Part shown: positions 1-8,415 of the stretch, one piece after another | Position numbering within the stretch: position 1 is the stretch's first letter | Layout: every line of letters starts with the position of its first letter | Assembly: GCA_038534135.1 (NCBI GenBank) | Contig: JBCAXJ010000020.1 | Coordinates: 5,966 to 69,965, forward strand | Length of the DNA: 64,000 nt | Direction of reading: 5' to 3' | Source of the DNA: Thermohalobaculum sp038534135 | GTDB taxonomy: Bacteria > Pseudomonadota > Alphaproteobacteria > Rhodobacterales > Rhodobacteraceae | Translations under genes and position numbers: made by a program | The notes under the pieces: generated by a model | What the model was told of the DNA's origin: nothing | Databases searched by the model: none | The model's input: the letters and a program-made list of their open reading frames with translations, nothing else

Positions 1-224
1 ACATCAATGTTTCGGAATCCAACTTCGTTGTTGGATACTTCTTTCCACGCTTTTATCCGAGCGCCAATTGGTTGAATTGGCGTTAGGGATCCAGCTTCAA
101 GTTCTGTATCGATATTACGGCGTGCCAAGTTGTCGACAACGATAACCGAGTGACCCGCAGCGGATAGCTCGAGAGTCGTTGGCCACCCGCAAAAGCCGTC
201 CCCACCAAGAATAAGAATCTTCAC
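1..224 (-). CDS. UDP-sulfoquinovose synthase-like NAD-dependent sugar nucleotide enzyme (C-terminus outside window)
   Basis: Only the first 74 codons are in the window; the gene runs off the left edge. The start is a GTG at 224-222 preceded by GGAGA at good spacing. The translation begins MKILILGGDGFCGWP (GTG read as Met). That is the glycine-rich NAD-binding motif with the Cys-Gly-Trp signature typical of SQD1/SqdB enzymes, which make UDP-sulfoquinovose from UDP-glucose and sulfite. It is followed by VVDNLARRNID and SLTPI, also typical of that family. Together with the next two genes on the same strand it probably belongs to a surface polysaccharide or sulfoglycolipid locus. It could be a paralogue acting on another UDP-sugar. 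Confidence 0.75.
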   Translation of the reverse strand, partial: MKILILGGDGFCGWPTTLELSAAGHSVIVVDNLARRNIDTELEAGSLTPIQPIGARIKAWKEVSNNEVGFRNID

Positions 225-308
225 AAACGTCTCCGTAACCCGTCATCGCCCCAACTTGATCGGACGTTCCAGACCATACAACATCCTTGGTTGTCAACGG
301 CCCCGTTC

Positions 309-1232
309 TCAGCCGTCATATCGCGCTTGCACAGCTCGGGAGATCTTTTCAACAGTCTCGTTAAAGCGGACGTTTGGCTGCCAGCCAAGCTCCGTGCGGG
401 CGGCAGTAACATCAAGTACCGCGAATGGCAGATCAAACGTGCGGGCTGGTTTGTACTCAAGCGCCGGCGCTGCACCCAGAGTTTCTCGTATCTCTGCGAG
501 GACATCGAGTTCGGTCAATCCGCTCCCACTGCCCACATTAAAGGTCCCAGTCGGCAGTTCTGTATTTCGAACAAGCTCGGCTGCTAAAATGCCAAACTCT
601 TCGGCGTCAAAGTAGTCCCGCATGTTTGAACCTGGTCCGTAAAGCGTCAGCGGCTTGTCCAGAAGCAAGGCTTCAATTGCAGCGGTCACAAAGCCATGGC
701 GTCCACCGAGTTGCCACCGTCCAACCGGATTGGCGAGACGAAGAACAGTTGCACGCACTGCCCCTTGACTGTGAAAATACCAGACAGCCTGTTCGATCAG
801 ATGTTTGCCGAGCGCGTACGGTGTGACCGGACTTGCCGGAGAGGATTCCAGAATTGGTTGCGTATGCCCGGCGCCATAGATTTGCCCACCGCTGGAAGTA
901 TAAATGAAGCGTGGACAACGCTGTCCCGCACCCAGGAGAGTTAATAGCCCGATGGCCGGTTCAATATTCTGGCGAACCTCTTCGATTTCGGCCCTTACAT
1001 TCGAGGCCGGGCGTGACCGGTGCCCCAGGTGCAAGACAGTGTCGACAGTCTGAAGGTGTTCCCGCGCTTCATCAGTGTCGATCTCAACTGCGGTAATCTG
1101 AGGTCCAAGGTCGGAAAGGAAACCATAGTCAGGGCGATGCGACAGCACCACGGCCGTTTTGTCCGCGCTGGCGAGCGCCTCACAAATATGCCGTCCAAGG
1201 AACCCCGTCCCGCCGATGATCGCAATCGTCAT
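309..1232 (-). CDS. NAD-dependent epimerase/dehydratase (extended SDR family)
   Basis: This 307-residue protein has the Rossmann motif GGTGFLGRHI at residues 7-16, a YTSSGGQIYG strand carrying the Ser/Thr of the active site, and YALGKH as the YxxxK catalytic pair. These mark the GalE-like extended short-chain dehydrogenases that epimerise or dehydrate nucleotide-sugars. It lies between a methyltransferase gene and a sulfoquinovose-synthase-like gene, all transcribed leftward, so a role in making an unusual sugar for a surface glycan is likely. The exact substrate cannot be told. The region looks less GC-rich than the rest of the window, which hints at a transferred glycan locus. Confidence 0.85.
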   Translation of the reverse strand: MTIAIIGGTGFLGRHICEALASADKTAVVLSHRPDYGFLSDLGPQITAVEIDTDEAREHLQTVDTVLHLGHRSRPASNVRAEIEEVRQNIEPAIGLLTLLGAGQRCPRFIYTSSGGQIYGAGHTQPILESSPASPVTPYALGKHLIEQAVWYFHSQGAVRATVLRLANPVGRWQLGGRHGFVTAAIEALLLDKPLTLYGPGSNMRDYFDAEEFGILAAELVRNTELPTGTFNVGSGSGLTELDVLAEIRETLGAAPALEYKPARTFDLPFAVLDVTAARTELGWQPNVRFNETVEKISRAVQARYDG

Positions 1233-1271
1233 CGGGCAGCTCGTTGAGAGACGCCGATCAACCTCACGGGA

Positions 1272-2192
1272 TCAGAGGGGCTTTCGCAGAACCAGCACAT
1301 CTTGAAAGACTGGTAAGCGGCGATGTGTCTCGACAATATCAAAGTAGCGACTCCAATACGTCTCGATATAGTCGAAGCTGTAGAACACATTGCTCGAGTA
1401 AGACCTCTCGTTGCGCCAACGAAACACCATCCGATCTCGTGGCATCGGGGCGGTGCGATCGAGCTTCTTAAACTCGGGATGATTCTTCAGCGCGTTGAAT
1501 AGCGGCCAGTCTTCAGTCATTTCCTCCCAGGTTTTTTCACTGTGGATAGTGACCCAGGCTAGACCACCAGGGCGCAAGATACGGCGCAATTCCATCAGCC
1601 AAGAGGTCTCGAACGCCTCGATATGGGTAAAGACCGAATAGGCCGAAACTGCGTCAAGACTGTTGTCCGGCAACGGGAGCGTGGGCACCGAATGGTTCTG
1701 AAAGACCATGATTTCCGGCGGCAGATACCTCTGGACCCATTCGACATGCGCTCGATTGATGTCGCAGCCGTAGGTTCGGATCTCAGGATGCTGAAAGGCA
1801 AGATGCCGGATAACCCGGCCGCTGGAACATCCGAAATCGAGAAAATCCCTGATCTCGACTCCAAGCCGCTGGGCTGCCCGCATCAGATTTGAGACGTCTC
1901 GCAGGCCGCTGGCCCAATAGCTGAAATTATGGGGACCGTAATAACCCTCGCGGTCTTTGGTTTCCGGCAGCGGCGCCAAATCCCGCGCCAACGCCGTCTC
2001 CAGATCAAGATAAAGGTCTTCTTTGCGCCAATCGGTATGAGTGTCAGTCGCCCGATGGGCTGCGGCTGGCTCGAGCACGTCGAACGTTCTGTCGCCGATC
2101 GAATTCAGGGAGATAAAGTTCTCCCACACGTCCTGCACGAAAGTTACCCCCAGGTCCTTGCCACTGATTGCCGTGGTTAGTGAGGCCAACAT
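1272..2192 (-). CDS. SAM-dependent class I methyltransferase
   Basis: The 306-residue protein has methyltransferase motif I, FLDFGCSSGRV, at about residues 117-127. An acidic Cys-Asp end of strand 2 (TYGCDINRAHVEW) and the late motif LRRILRPGGLAWVTIHSE follow. About 100 N-terminal residues precede the catalytic fold, as in glycan- or natural-product-modifying methyltransferases. It is the first gene of a leftward set with the epimerase and the sulfoquinovose-synthase-like gene, 39 bases upstream of the former, so methylation of a sugar or glycan is a reasonable guess. The ribosome binding site is weak, so the start is uncertain. Confidence 0.8.
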   Translation of the reverse strand: MLASLTTAISGKDLGVTFVQDVWENFISLNSIGDRTFDVLEPAAAHRATDTHTDWRKEDLYLDLETALARDLAPLPETKDREGYYGPHNFSYWASGLRDVSNLMRAAQRLGVEIRDFLDFGCSSGRVIRHLAFQHPEIRTYGCDINRAHVEWVQRYLPPEIMVFQNHSVPTLPLPDNSLDAVSAYSVFTHIEAFETSWLMELRRILRPGGLAWVTIHSEKTWEEMTEDWPLFNALKNHPEFKKLDRTAPMPRDRMVFRWRNERSYSSNVFYSFDYIETYWSRYFDIVETHRRLPVFQDVLVLRKPL

Positions 2193-2688
2193 GCACGGTC
2201 AAGAGGGTTCCCACCGGTCCGTTCTACGGGTTGAAGAGCGCTTGGCGGAAATTGGGTTACACGAGCAAATCTTTAGCTCGAGTCCCCAAGTTCTGGCGGG
2301 CCACTCTATAGGGCCGCTCAAGATGCCTGAACGAACACCAACGCGAAAGACTGCACCACGCCCGACGATTGATCGCTGGATGGCGCAACGACCACAATCA
2401 CAACTACCCACGCAGTAGCGTGAGCGGTCTCACACTGCGTGAAGACGCACGAGAGTCAAAAAAGAGACCGGCGCCTGCACAGAGCTGACTCATAGAATAG
2501 GGCCTAAAGGGAATCAGGTCAGCAGCGATCCACGCACTCGAGGTTTGATGCTCATTCCACGAAATTTAAGCTTCTGTGTTCCGGGCCAGGTTTGACGCGT
2601 AACTTCCCCCGTGTTCACAGAGCCATGCCGAACACAGGTTGACGCTGTCTGCCTAAAGCAGACCGAACTCCGATCGTACTGTGTTCCG
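2193..2688. other. Intergenic stretch without a supportable gene
   Basis: About 500 bases between the methyltransferase start and the DUF2147 gene end. Short reading frames exist but none has a ribosome binding site and a recognisable protein together. It marks the change from the AT-richer glycan locus to the GC-rich backbone. It should hold the promoter of the leftward glycan genes, but no clear promoter elements could be read. Confidence 0.5.
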
Positions 2689-3102
2689 CTATTTCACCCG
2701 CGTCCAGTCCTGGCCCCGGCAGATCAGGCCGCCTAGGACACAGCCGGAGACCTCGAGCAAATTGCCCTTCAGTTCCATGGTCGAGGAATAGGTCTCCTCG
2801 TCATCCGGCGCCCATATGGTCCCGTCGTCCCATTCGTTCGCTCCGTCGGCGGCCATATCGTTGATCATGACCTTGCCCATCAATTCGGCTTGGCGCTTCT
2901 TGTCACCCATTTCGGGCACGACATTTGCCGCCTTAATGATCGTCCCGCACACGAGCTTCGCATCGGACGCACAGGGCGCCATTTCGACGTGGAGAAAGTT
3001 GCCCTCGTCGTTGACCTCGCTCTTCCAGACGCCGAACACGTCCGAGGCATGGGCCGGTACCACCAGCAGAAGCCCGCACATGGCCAGTCCTGCAATCCGC
3101 AT
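2689..3102 (-). CDS. DUF2147 family secreted protein
   Basis: The chosen start is the ATG at 3102, which has GGGAGGA about eight bases upstream and begins a clean signal peptide (MRIAGLAMCGLLLVVPAHA). An upstream in-frame start would add 26 residues of non-signal sequence. The mature protein of about 118 residues starts VFGVWKSEV and ends CRGQDWTRVK, the pattern of the DUF2147 beta-barrel-like family (lipocalin-like, often near envelope genes). It has four cysteines that could pair in the periplasm. No enzymatic function is known. It is a single gene divergent from the DUF1992 gene. Confidence 0.8.
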   Translation of the reverse strand: MRIAGLAMCGLLLVVPAHASDVFGVWKSEVNDEGNFLHVEMAPCASDAKLVCGTIIKAANVVPEMGDKKRQAELMGKVMINDMAADGANEWDDGTIWAPDDEETYSSTMELKGNLLEVSGCVLGGLICRGQDWTRVK

Positions 3103-3248
3103 CACGTATCCTCCCGGTTCTTTTTCTGTCGCAAGTAGGAACGGTGTTGCTGAGAGAATCAAGCGGTGCCGTTGCGGCAAGAATGTCCGTTGAACGGACG
3201 CGACCCTGTCACCAAGTGCTGTGTGCCAAGTAAACCCGAGAGGCGGAC

Positions 3249-3572
3249 GTGAGGTTTAGTGATCTTGCGGAGCGCCAAATTCTGAAGGCACAGGCGGAGG
3301 GTCAGTTGGACGATCTGGCTGGCCAAGGACAGCCTCTGCCACCAGCGGACAATGGCGATGCGGCCGCGTCGGCGGGTTTCAGGATCATGGCCGAAGCAGG
3401 AGCGCTTCCGCGTGAGATCACGTTGAAAAAGCAGATCGATGACCAACGCCGAGTGCTCAAAGCCTCGATCGGCACGGGCATGGAGAAGGCCGAGATGCGG
3501 ACGCTTGCCAATCTGGAGCTTCGCCTCGCGATCGAGCAAGAGGCGCGCCGCAAGTTCTACGCGACCGCCTGA
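3249..3572 (+). CDS. DUF1992 domain protein (DnaJ C28-like conserved domain)
   Basis: The 107-residue product reads FSDLAERQILKAQAEGQLDDL near the start, then GQGQPLP, the hallmark of DUF1992 (the conserved region also found in DNAJC28). The middle holds an amphipathic helix with the usual LPREITLKKQID pattern. The start is GTG at 3249 after GAGAGG. The function in bacteria is unknown; the family is cytoplasmic. It stands alone, divergent from the DUF2147 gene and convergent with the SCO operon. Confidence 0.8.
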   Translation: MRFSDLAERQILKAQAEGQLDDLAGQGQPLPPADNGDAAASAGFRIMAEAGALPREITLKKQIDDQRRVLKASIGTGMEKAEMRTLANLELRLAIEQEARRKFYATA

Positions 3573-3621
3573 TAAATCGCGCAGGCCATGTCCAAAGGCT
3601 GGCGCGTCTCAGCAGCGGCCC

Positions 3622-4254
3622 TCAGAGATACCCTTTCAGGATGTCCGCCATACGGTCTGGGCCAAGGATCGGTGGCAGCAGAGTCAGGACCTTTCCGTCT
3701 GCGCCGATCAGGTAGATGAAGCTGCCATGCGCGTAGATCGGCTGGCCTTCGGCGTCCTCTCCGACAAGGCTCGTCTCGACCTGAAAGGCATCGCGCGCCT
3801 TGGCCAGCGACGCCTCGGACCCCGTCAGGCCGCGCAGTTTCGGATGCCATTTGGCCAACGCGGGGCCGATTTTCTCGGGGGTGTCGCGTGCGGGGTCGAC
3901 GGTGATCAGCAGCGGTGTCAGGTCATCGACTTGATCGCCGAGCAGATCCAGGGCAGCCCCAAGGCGTGGCAGAGCGACCGAACAGATCGCCTCGCAATTC
4001 GCATAACCGAAGAAGATCGCCATCGGCTTACCCGCGAAATCCGCTTGCGTGACCGCGCGGCCATCCTGATCGATCAGATCAAATTCGGCTGTGATGTCGA
4101 CCGGGAAAGGCAAGCCCGGCGTCGGGGCACCCACTGCGGCGCCACTTTCAGCCTTGTGCGCTGCGGCTTCCTCGGGCGAGCCGTGCTTCACCCCGTCATG
4201 CGCAAGCGCGGGCCCCGCCAGAAGCAGGGCCAGCAGGGCAACCAGACGCATCAA
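3622..4254 (-). CDS. SCO1/SenC family copper chaperone (thioredoxin-like)
   Basis: The 210-residue protein has an N-terminal signal sequence (MMRLVALLALLLAGPALA). A thioredoxin-like domain carries the copper-binding CxxxC motif at Cys87-Cys91 (CEAIC) and the conserved His176 in YAHGSFIYLIG. Proteins of this family deliver copper to the CuA site of cytochrome c oxidase or act as periplasmic thiol reductases. A His-rich start of the mature protein (HDGVKHG) could add copper binding. It is the last gene of a tightly packed three-gene leftward operon; its ATG overlaps the end of the previous gene by four bases. The two upstream secreted proteins have unpaired-looking Cys/His motifs, so they may share its metal or redox task. 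Confidence 0.9.
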   Translation of the reverse strand: MMRLVALLALLLAGPALAHDGVKHGSPEEAAAHKAESGAAVGAPTPGLPFPVDITAEFDLIDQDGRAVTQADFAGKPMAIFFGYANCEAICSVALPRLGAALDLLGDQVDDLTPLLITVDPARDTPEKIGPALAKWHPKLRGLTGSEASLAKARDAFQVETSLVGEDAEGQPIYAHGSFIYLIGADGKVLTLLPPILGPDRMADILKGYL

Positions 4255-4832
4255 TAGAACTCCTCGATGAACGTCTTGTCGGCCTCGGCACCCAGGCCGA
4301 GCCAGCCATTTGCCTCGATCGCCGCGGCGACCGCCGGATCATGCCGGAACCAAGGGCCCTTCTTGTCGGCGAGGTCCTTGTTGTCGCGCTTCCACATCCG
4401 GGTCCAACGCTTCGTCTTGGCCCACTTGTCCGAGCCTTCACGCTGGACTGCAAAGACCTGGTAGAACTTGGTCGATGTGACGGCCGGATCGCCGACGAGC
4501 AGACCGTCGACGGTCACGTTCTGCCCGCAATACGGCGCCAGATCGACGGTCGCGCCGTTGAACGAGGCCTGGCTGTTCTTCGCAGTCAGCACAAGGACGC
4601 CGTCCGCCTCGCGGATTAGGCCCATCTGACGCTTGCCAGCACCGCAGCTGTCGGCGCAATCGCCGGTCAGCTCGCACAGAATGTCGACAACCTTCGCCTT
4701 GAACAGCGCGTTCTCACGACCTTGCAGGTTCTTCCAGCCGGTTACCTGGCTGCCTTCTGCGAATTCGCCCTCGGCCGCCGCCGGGAACGCCATCAAAACG
4801 GCCAGTGCCGCTGCGATCATTGTGCGGATCAT
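4251..4832 (-). CDS. Secreted cysteine-containing protein of unknown function, SCO operon
   Basis: The start chosen is the ATG at 4832, with GGGAGA six bases before it. It gives a signal peptide (MIRTMIAAALAVLMAFPAAA) and a 193-residue product. The mature protein has a cluster Cys53-x5-Cys59-x3-Cys63 (CELTGDCADSCGAGK) and a further Cys102. The C-terminal third is basic and rich in Trp. I do not recognise the family. Its position between another secreted Cys/His protein and an SCO chaperone, with a four-base overlap to the latter, suggests periplasmic metal or thiol chemistry, but that is inferred from context only. Confidence 0.75.
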   Translation of the reverse strand: MIRTMIAAALAVLMAFPAAAEGEFAEGSQVTGWKNLQGRENALFKAKVVDILCELTGDCADSCGAGKRQMGLIREADGVLVLTAKNSQASFNGATVDLAPYCGQNVTVDGLLVGDPAVTSTKFYQVFAVQREGSDKWAKTKRWTRMWKRDNKDLADKKGPWFRHDPAVAAAIEANGWLGLGAEADKTFIEEFY

Positions 4833-4843
4833 GGTGTTCTCCC

Positions 4844-5296
4844 TCATTCGCCGGTTACGGATTTCGGGATGGCAAAGCCCGGGGTGACGCCGAAATCCTC
4901 GTGGCTGAGGTTGGTGATCCCGGCATCGGCCACGACCTGCTCGACGATCAGGTAGTTCACGCCGTCACGCTTGTGCAGGATGCCATCGGCGGTGATCTCG
5001 TGGCTCTGGACGCTGAGGAGCGTGTCGCCCGCGACATCGCCGTTGCCCTCCCACTTGAGGACCATGTAGACGGTGCCGTCCTCGGCCAGCACGCCGACGG
5101 GAATGCCGCCCGCCGCGCACCAGATCGCGCAGGTATGGTGGGCCGAGCCGACAACCGATTCCGGTGCGCCCATGACCCCCGAGAAGTAACACCACGTGTC
5201 GATGATCTCGCCCTTGACTTGCACCCGCTCGCCTTCCGCCGCGACGGCCGGAAGCGCGGCCAGCGCCAGAACGGCCCCTGCAATCCACTTCAGCAT
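4844..5296 (-). CDS. Secreted Cys/His-motif protein of unknown function, first gene of SCO operon
   Basis: The 150-residue protein begins with a signal peptide (MLKWIAGAVLALAALPAVAA). The mature part has a Trp-Cys at 35-36 (IIDTWCYFSG) and a dense motif SAHHTCAIWC with His53, His54, Cys56 and Cys60. Such a set could bind copper or another soft metal. The only clue to function is the shared operon with a second Cys-bearing secreted protein and an SCO copper chaperone. RBS-like GAGGAGG lies just upstream. The family may be annotated only as hypothetical in relatives; no enzyme signature is visible. Confidence 0.75.
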   Translation of the reverse strand: MLKWIAGAVLALAALPAVAAEGERVQVKGEIIDTWCYFSGVMGAPESVVGSAHHTCAIWCAAGGIPVGVLAEDGTVYMVLKWEGNGDVAGDTLLSVQSHEITADGILHKRDGVNYLIVEQVVADAGITNLSHEDFGVTPGFAIPKSVTGE

Positions 5297-5420
5297 GTGT
5301 TTCCTCCTCTGGTTTTGCCGGAGGATGTGTCAGATGAACGGGACAGGCAAATCACGAAATCGCAGGATGCGGTGAGGTGGTCCCTTTGCAACCGGGCGCG
5401 GGCGGGCTAAGCGGCGCGGC

Positions 5421-6143
5421 ATGATACTCTACCCTGCAATCGACCTGAAAGACGGCCAGTGCGTTCGCCTGCTGCGCGGCGAGATGGATGCAGCCACGGT
5501 GTTCAACGACGACCCGGCGGCGCAAGCCCGTGCGTTCCAGGATGCGGGCTGCACCTGGATCCATCTGGTGGACTTGAACGGGGCCTTTGCCGGAGAGCCG
5601 GTCAACGGCGCCGCGGTCGAGGCGATCCTGGGGGCAATCTCGGTGCCCGCGCAATTGGGCGGCGGGATCCGGGACATGGCAACGATCGAGATGTGGCTGG
5701 GTAAGGGGCTGGCGCGCGTGATCCTGGGCACGGTCGCGGTGCGGAATCCGGATCTGGTGCGCGAGGCGGCAAAAGCGTTCCCCGGCCAGATCGCGGTCGG
5801 GATCGACGCACGCGGCGGGATGGTCGCAGTCGAAGGCTGGGCCGAGACGACGGACATGACAGCGTTGGATCTCGCGTGGAAGTTCGAGGACGCCGGCGTC
5901 GCCGCGATCATCTACACGGACATTGACCGAGACGGCGCCATGCAGGGCCCGAATATCGAAGCCACTGCCAATTTGGCGAACGCCGTCTCGATCCCGGTGA
6001 TCGTCTCGGGCGGGGTATCATCGCTGGAGGACTTGCGTGCGGTCAAGGCGAGTGGCGCACCATTCGATGGCGTCATCTCCGGGCGCGCTTTGTATGACGG
6101 TCAGATCAGCGTCGCCGAGGCCGTGCCGCTGCTTCAGGGTTGA
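5421..6143 (+). CDS. hisA: ProFAR isomerase, histidine biosynthesis
   Basis: The 240-residue protein has the length and motifs of HisA: MILYPAIDLKDG at the start with the catalytic Asp, the phosphate-binding QLGGGIRD, a central GIDARGG and IIYTDIDRDG with the second catalytic Asp, and VSGGVSS near the end. It converts ProFAR to PRFAR in the fourth step of histidine synthesis. Usually hisH, hisF and hisE sit next to it; here both neighbours are unrelated, so the histidine genes are split in this genome. The ribosome binding site is weak (GC-rich leader), but the start fits the family exactly. Confidence 0.95.
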   Translation: MILYPAIDLKDGQCVRLLRGEMDAATVFNDDPAAQARAFQDAGCTWIHLVDLNGAFAGEPVNGAAVEAILGAISVPAQLGGGIRDMATIEMWLGKGLARVILGTVAVRNPDLVREAAKAFPGQIAVGIDARGGMVAVEGWAETTDMTALDLAWKFEDAGVAAIIYTDIDRDGAMQGPNIEATANLANAVSIPVIVSGGVSSLEDLRAVKASGAPFDGVISGRALYDGQISVAEAVPLLQG

Positions 6144-6206
6144 GTTGCATTCATTGATTTTTAAAGTCGATGAACGCATATTATTCGTGTGAGAGGAGTG
6201 GTAACC

Positions 6207-6440
6207 GTGACCAATGATCAGATCGCATCGAAGCTGGACGACCTGAACAAGAAGCTTGTTCATTAGTTCGCACGCATCGATACGCGGTTCAACGAGGTCG
6301 ATACCCGCCTGACGTCCTTGGAGAAGCACTCGGTCACCCGCTCGGACGTGCATTCGGCAGTATTCCAGGGGCTAGCATTTGCAGCTGCGGCCATTGTCGG
6401 AACGGTTGTCGTCCTCAATTCCATCGGCGCGTTCGGCTGA
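6207..6440 (+). pseudogene. Small coiled-coil/membrane protein gene interrupted by an in-frame TAG
   Basis: After a GAGAGGAG ribosome site, a GTG at 6207 opens a frame that reads MTNDQIASKLDDLNKKLVH (GTG read as Met), then TAG at 6264-6266. The same frame continues for 57 more codons to a TGA at 6438-6440. The second part has a heptad-like segment (FARIDTRFNEVDTRLTSLEK) and one C-terminal membrane helix (AAAAIVGTVVVLNSIGAFG). Small proteins made of a short coil and a C-terminal helix are common in this group. The most natural ancestral codon is CAG (Gln), changed by one C-to-T transition. It may be a decayed gene, a sequencing error, or suppressed readthrough. Confidence 0.6.
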
Positions 6441-6443
6441 GCA

Positions 6444-7388
6444 CTACTTCTCCGGTAACACCGTGAAATCCATCAGCAGCGTTCGCTGCACGGAATTGAA
6501 ATTGTCATCCGAGATCAGCGTCAAACGCAGGTCGCCGCGTCCGTCGGTCCACAGCGCGATGCCTTCCATGTTATCGATGCCACTGGCGTTCTCCCAGGCT
6601 GCCAACGTCTTCAGCGTGTCGGCGACCGGGAACCCGTCCTCACTCAGATCATAACGTTCGACGCGGATTGAGACGCCCAACAACAGCGAGAAATCACGCT
6701 TCAACAGGTAAAGCCTGCCATCGGGGCCTACATCCGCGCCAGTGACGTAGTGTCGGCCCGTGATCGGCAGGGACCCACGGTCGAACGCACCGCTATAACG
6801 GAGGACGAACACCGGAAACGCGTCGTTCTCCGGTTCTTCGCGGATCGCAATGATCCGGCCGTCCGGGGTGGTGGCAAGACCTTCCAGACCCTTGTTGGAT
6901 CCGAAACGCTCGAAGCGAGTGTCCGTGACCTCGTCGTCCAGACGCCCTTCTTCCAGATGGAACGCGATCCGGTGATCCCACTCGAACGAGACGGCCATGA
7001 AACCATCGCGCAGGGTCAGGCCCTCGGCGTCCCGTCCGCCCTTGTCGAGACGCCGACCCTCGGCACCCGTCATCGGCGCATAGCCTGCCAACACCGGATA
7101 AAGACCGTTCGCGCGGTCCTCGATGTCCGCGAGCAGCCACCAGCCTCGGTCAGAGACCGAAATCAGCTTGCCATCCGACATCAGCAGGCCCGAGAACCCG
7201 CCAAAATCGTCGTTGTCGGAGGTCAGTTCGACCGTGCCGTGCAGGACCAGCCCATCAAGCTTGCCGTCCACGATGTCGACCGGAGTCGCCCGGATCTCGA
7301 TCAGCGGGGTGCCGCCCGGTCCGGTCTGCTCGGCCGATGCGCTACCAACAGCAAGCAAAAGCGCAACGATTGAAACAAGACGCCTCAC
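6444..7388 (-). CDS. Esterase-like activity of phytase family protein, secreted
   Basis: The start is GTG at 7388, overlapping the mepA stop codon (GTGA). The 314-residue product begins with a signal peptide (RRLVSIVALLLAVGSASA). The body is a beta-propeller-like protein with repeats such as GLEGLATTPDGRIIAIRE and ADVGPDGRLYLLKRDF and ends with NMEGIALWTDG. This matches the phytase-like esterase family found as secreted proteins of many alphaproteobacteria. Whether it has phosphatase or esterase activity is unknown. It is co-transcribed with and translationally coupled to mepA, which suggests an envelope role. The same frame stays open far upstream inside mepA, but that part is not protein-like. 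Confidence 0.85.
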   Translation of the reverse strand: MRRLVSIVALLLAVGSASAEQTGPGGTPLIEIRATPVDIVDGKLDGLVLHGTVELTSDNDDFGGFSGLLMSDGKLISVSDRGWWLLADIEDRANGLYPVLAGYAPMTGAEGRRLDKGGRDAEGLTLRDGFMAVSFEWDHRIAFHLEEGRLDDEVTDTRFERFGSNKGLEGLATTPDGRIIAIREEPENDAFPVFVLRYSGAFDRGSLPITGRHYVTGADVGPDGRLYLLKRDFSLLLGVSIRVERYDLSEDGFPVADTLKTLAAWENASGIDNMEGIALWTDGRGDLRLTLISDDNFNSVQRTLLMDFTVLPEK

Positions 7389-8239
7389 TTTTGCAGGACA
7401 CTCTCGCAGGCCAGCGGCAGATCGGCCATCCGGATCGCGCGGCGCGGTTTCTTCTTCACGCCGGGCTTCGGTTTCGGGTTCTTCGCCTCGTCCGAGAACC
7501 ACCACGCCAGCGTCGCGTCGCAACCATCGCCCGCCGGGATCGGCGCCTGGTTGACGCAGCCGATCTCGCCGATCGGACAGGTCAAGCGCACGTGAAAATG
7601 CGCATTGTGCCCGTACCAGGGACGGATCTTGCGCAGCCAGCTTCGGTCGGTGCCCTTGGGCTCGGCCCAGCAAAGCTCCTGCTTGATCGCTGCGTGCACG
7701 AAGATCCGCGCCACGGCAGGATCGCTTGCGGCGGCCTTCAGCACCTGATGATGCGTTGGCGTCCACTTGGCGTTCACGCTGTCGCCGGACACGACCACGT
7801 CCGAGGAAATCCGCTCGCGCTCCGCCCGGCTCAGCGTCCTGCCGAGCGGCGGCTTCAGCCAGATATCGGCGTCCAGCCCGATCTGATGGGAACGGTGTCC
7901 CGACCGCATCGGCCCACCCCTCGGCTGAGAGATATCCCCGACATAAAGCCCTGCCCACCCGATCTGCTGCACCTGAGCGGACAGGCGTTCCACGAACCGG
8001 ATCGTCGAGGGATGCCCCCAGTTGCGATTACGGCTGAGGCGCATTGCCTGCCATCCAGGCGCTGTTTCGGGCAGTTCCTCGGCCCCGGCAAGACACCCTT
8101 TCGCGTAGCTGCCGTGCGAGGCCGGACCGAGTTGGGACGGCGTGCTCTTCGCCCCGAAAAGCTGCTTCGCGGTCTTCGCCTCAAGGTCGGCGGCAGATGT
8201 CAGGAGCAATGCGGTGCAAGCGATCAGCAAACGGAACAC
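7385..8239 (-). CDS. mepA: Penicillin-insensitive murein endopeptidase (peptidase M74)
   Basis: The 284-residue protein has a signal peptide and the LAS-metallopeptidase zinc motifs of MepA: SGHRSHQIGLDADIW, with the His and Asp ligands, and YGHNAHFHVRLTCP near residue 220. MepA cuts the D-alanyl-meso-diaminopimelate cross-links of peptidoglycan in the periplasm. Paired cysteines late in the protein fit the family. The C-terminal tail is rich in Lys and Pro. The downstream phytase-like gene overlaps it by four bases. Confidence 0.93.
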   Translation of the reverse strand: MFRLLIACTALLLTSAADLEAKTAKQLFGAKSTPSQLGPASHGSYAKGCLAGAEELPETAPGWQAMRLSRNRNWGHPSTIRFVERLSAQVQQIGWAGLYVGDISQPRGGPMRSGHRSHQIGLDADIWLKPPLGRTLSRAERERISSDVVVSGDSVNAKWTPTHHQVLKAAASDPAVARIFVHAAIKQELCWAEPKGTDRSWLRKIRPWYGHNAHFHVRLTCPIGEIGCVNQAPIPAGDGCDATLAWWFSDEAKNPKPKPGVKKKPRRAIRMADLPLACESVLQK

Positions 8240-8415
8240 GGAGATCCTCCCTGGCGGCGAACGCGACAGACCATGCCATCCTTTCTAAACACCTGAAAGA
8301 CCTCGCTGCGTCGCATGATCGACACATCGCGAAGGTCCGGCCAGAAGTGGATTGCCAGAACCGGCCCTTGGCTTAGAGTGGCGCCGATCCCGACTGGCCA
8401 ATCAGGAGACCGTGC

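Noticed and set aside
6444..7958. Long 504-codon open frame on the minus strand covering mepA and the phytase-like gene
   Set aside because: Its first 190 codons are Arg/Gly-rich out-of-frame translation of mepA; the real gene begins at GTG 7388 with a signal peptide.
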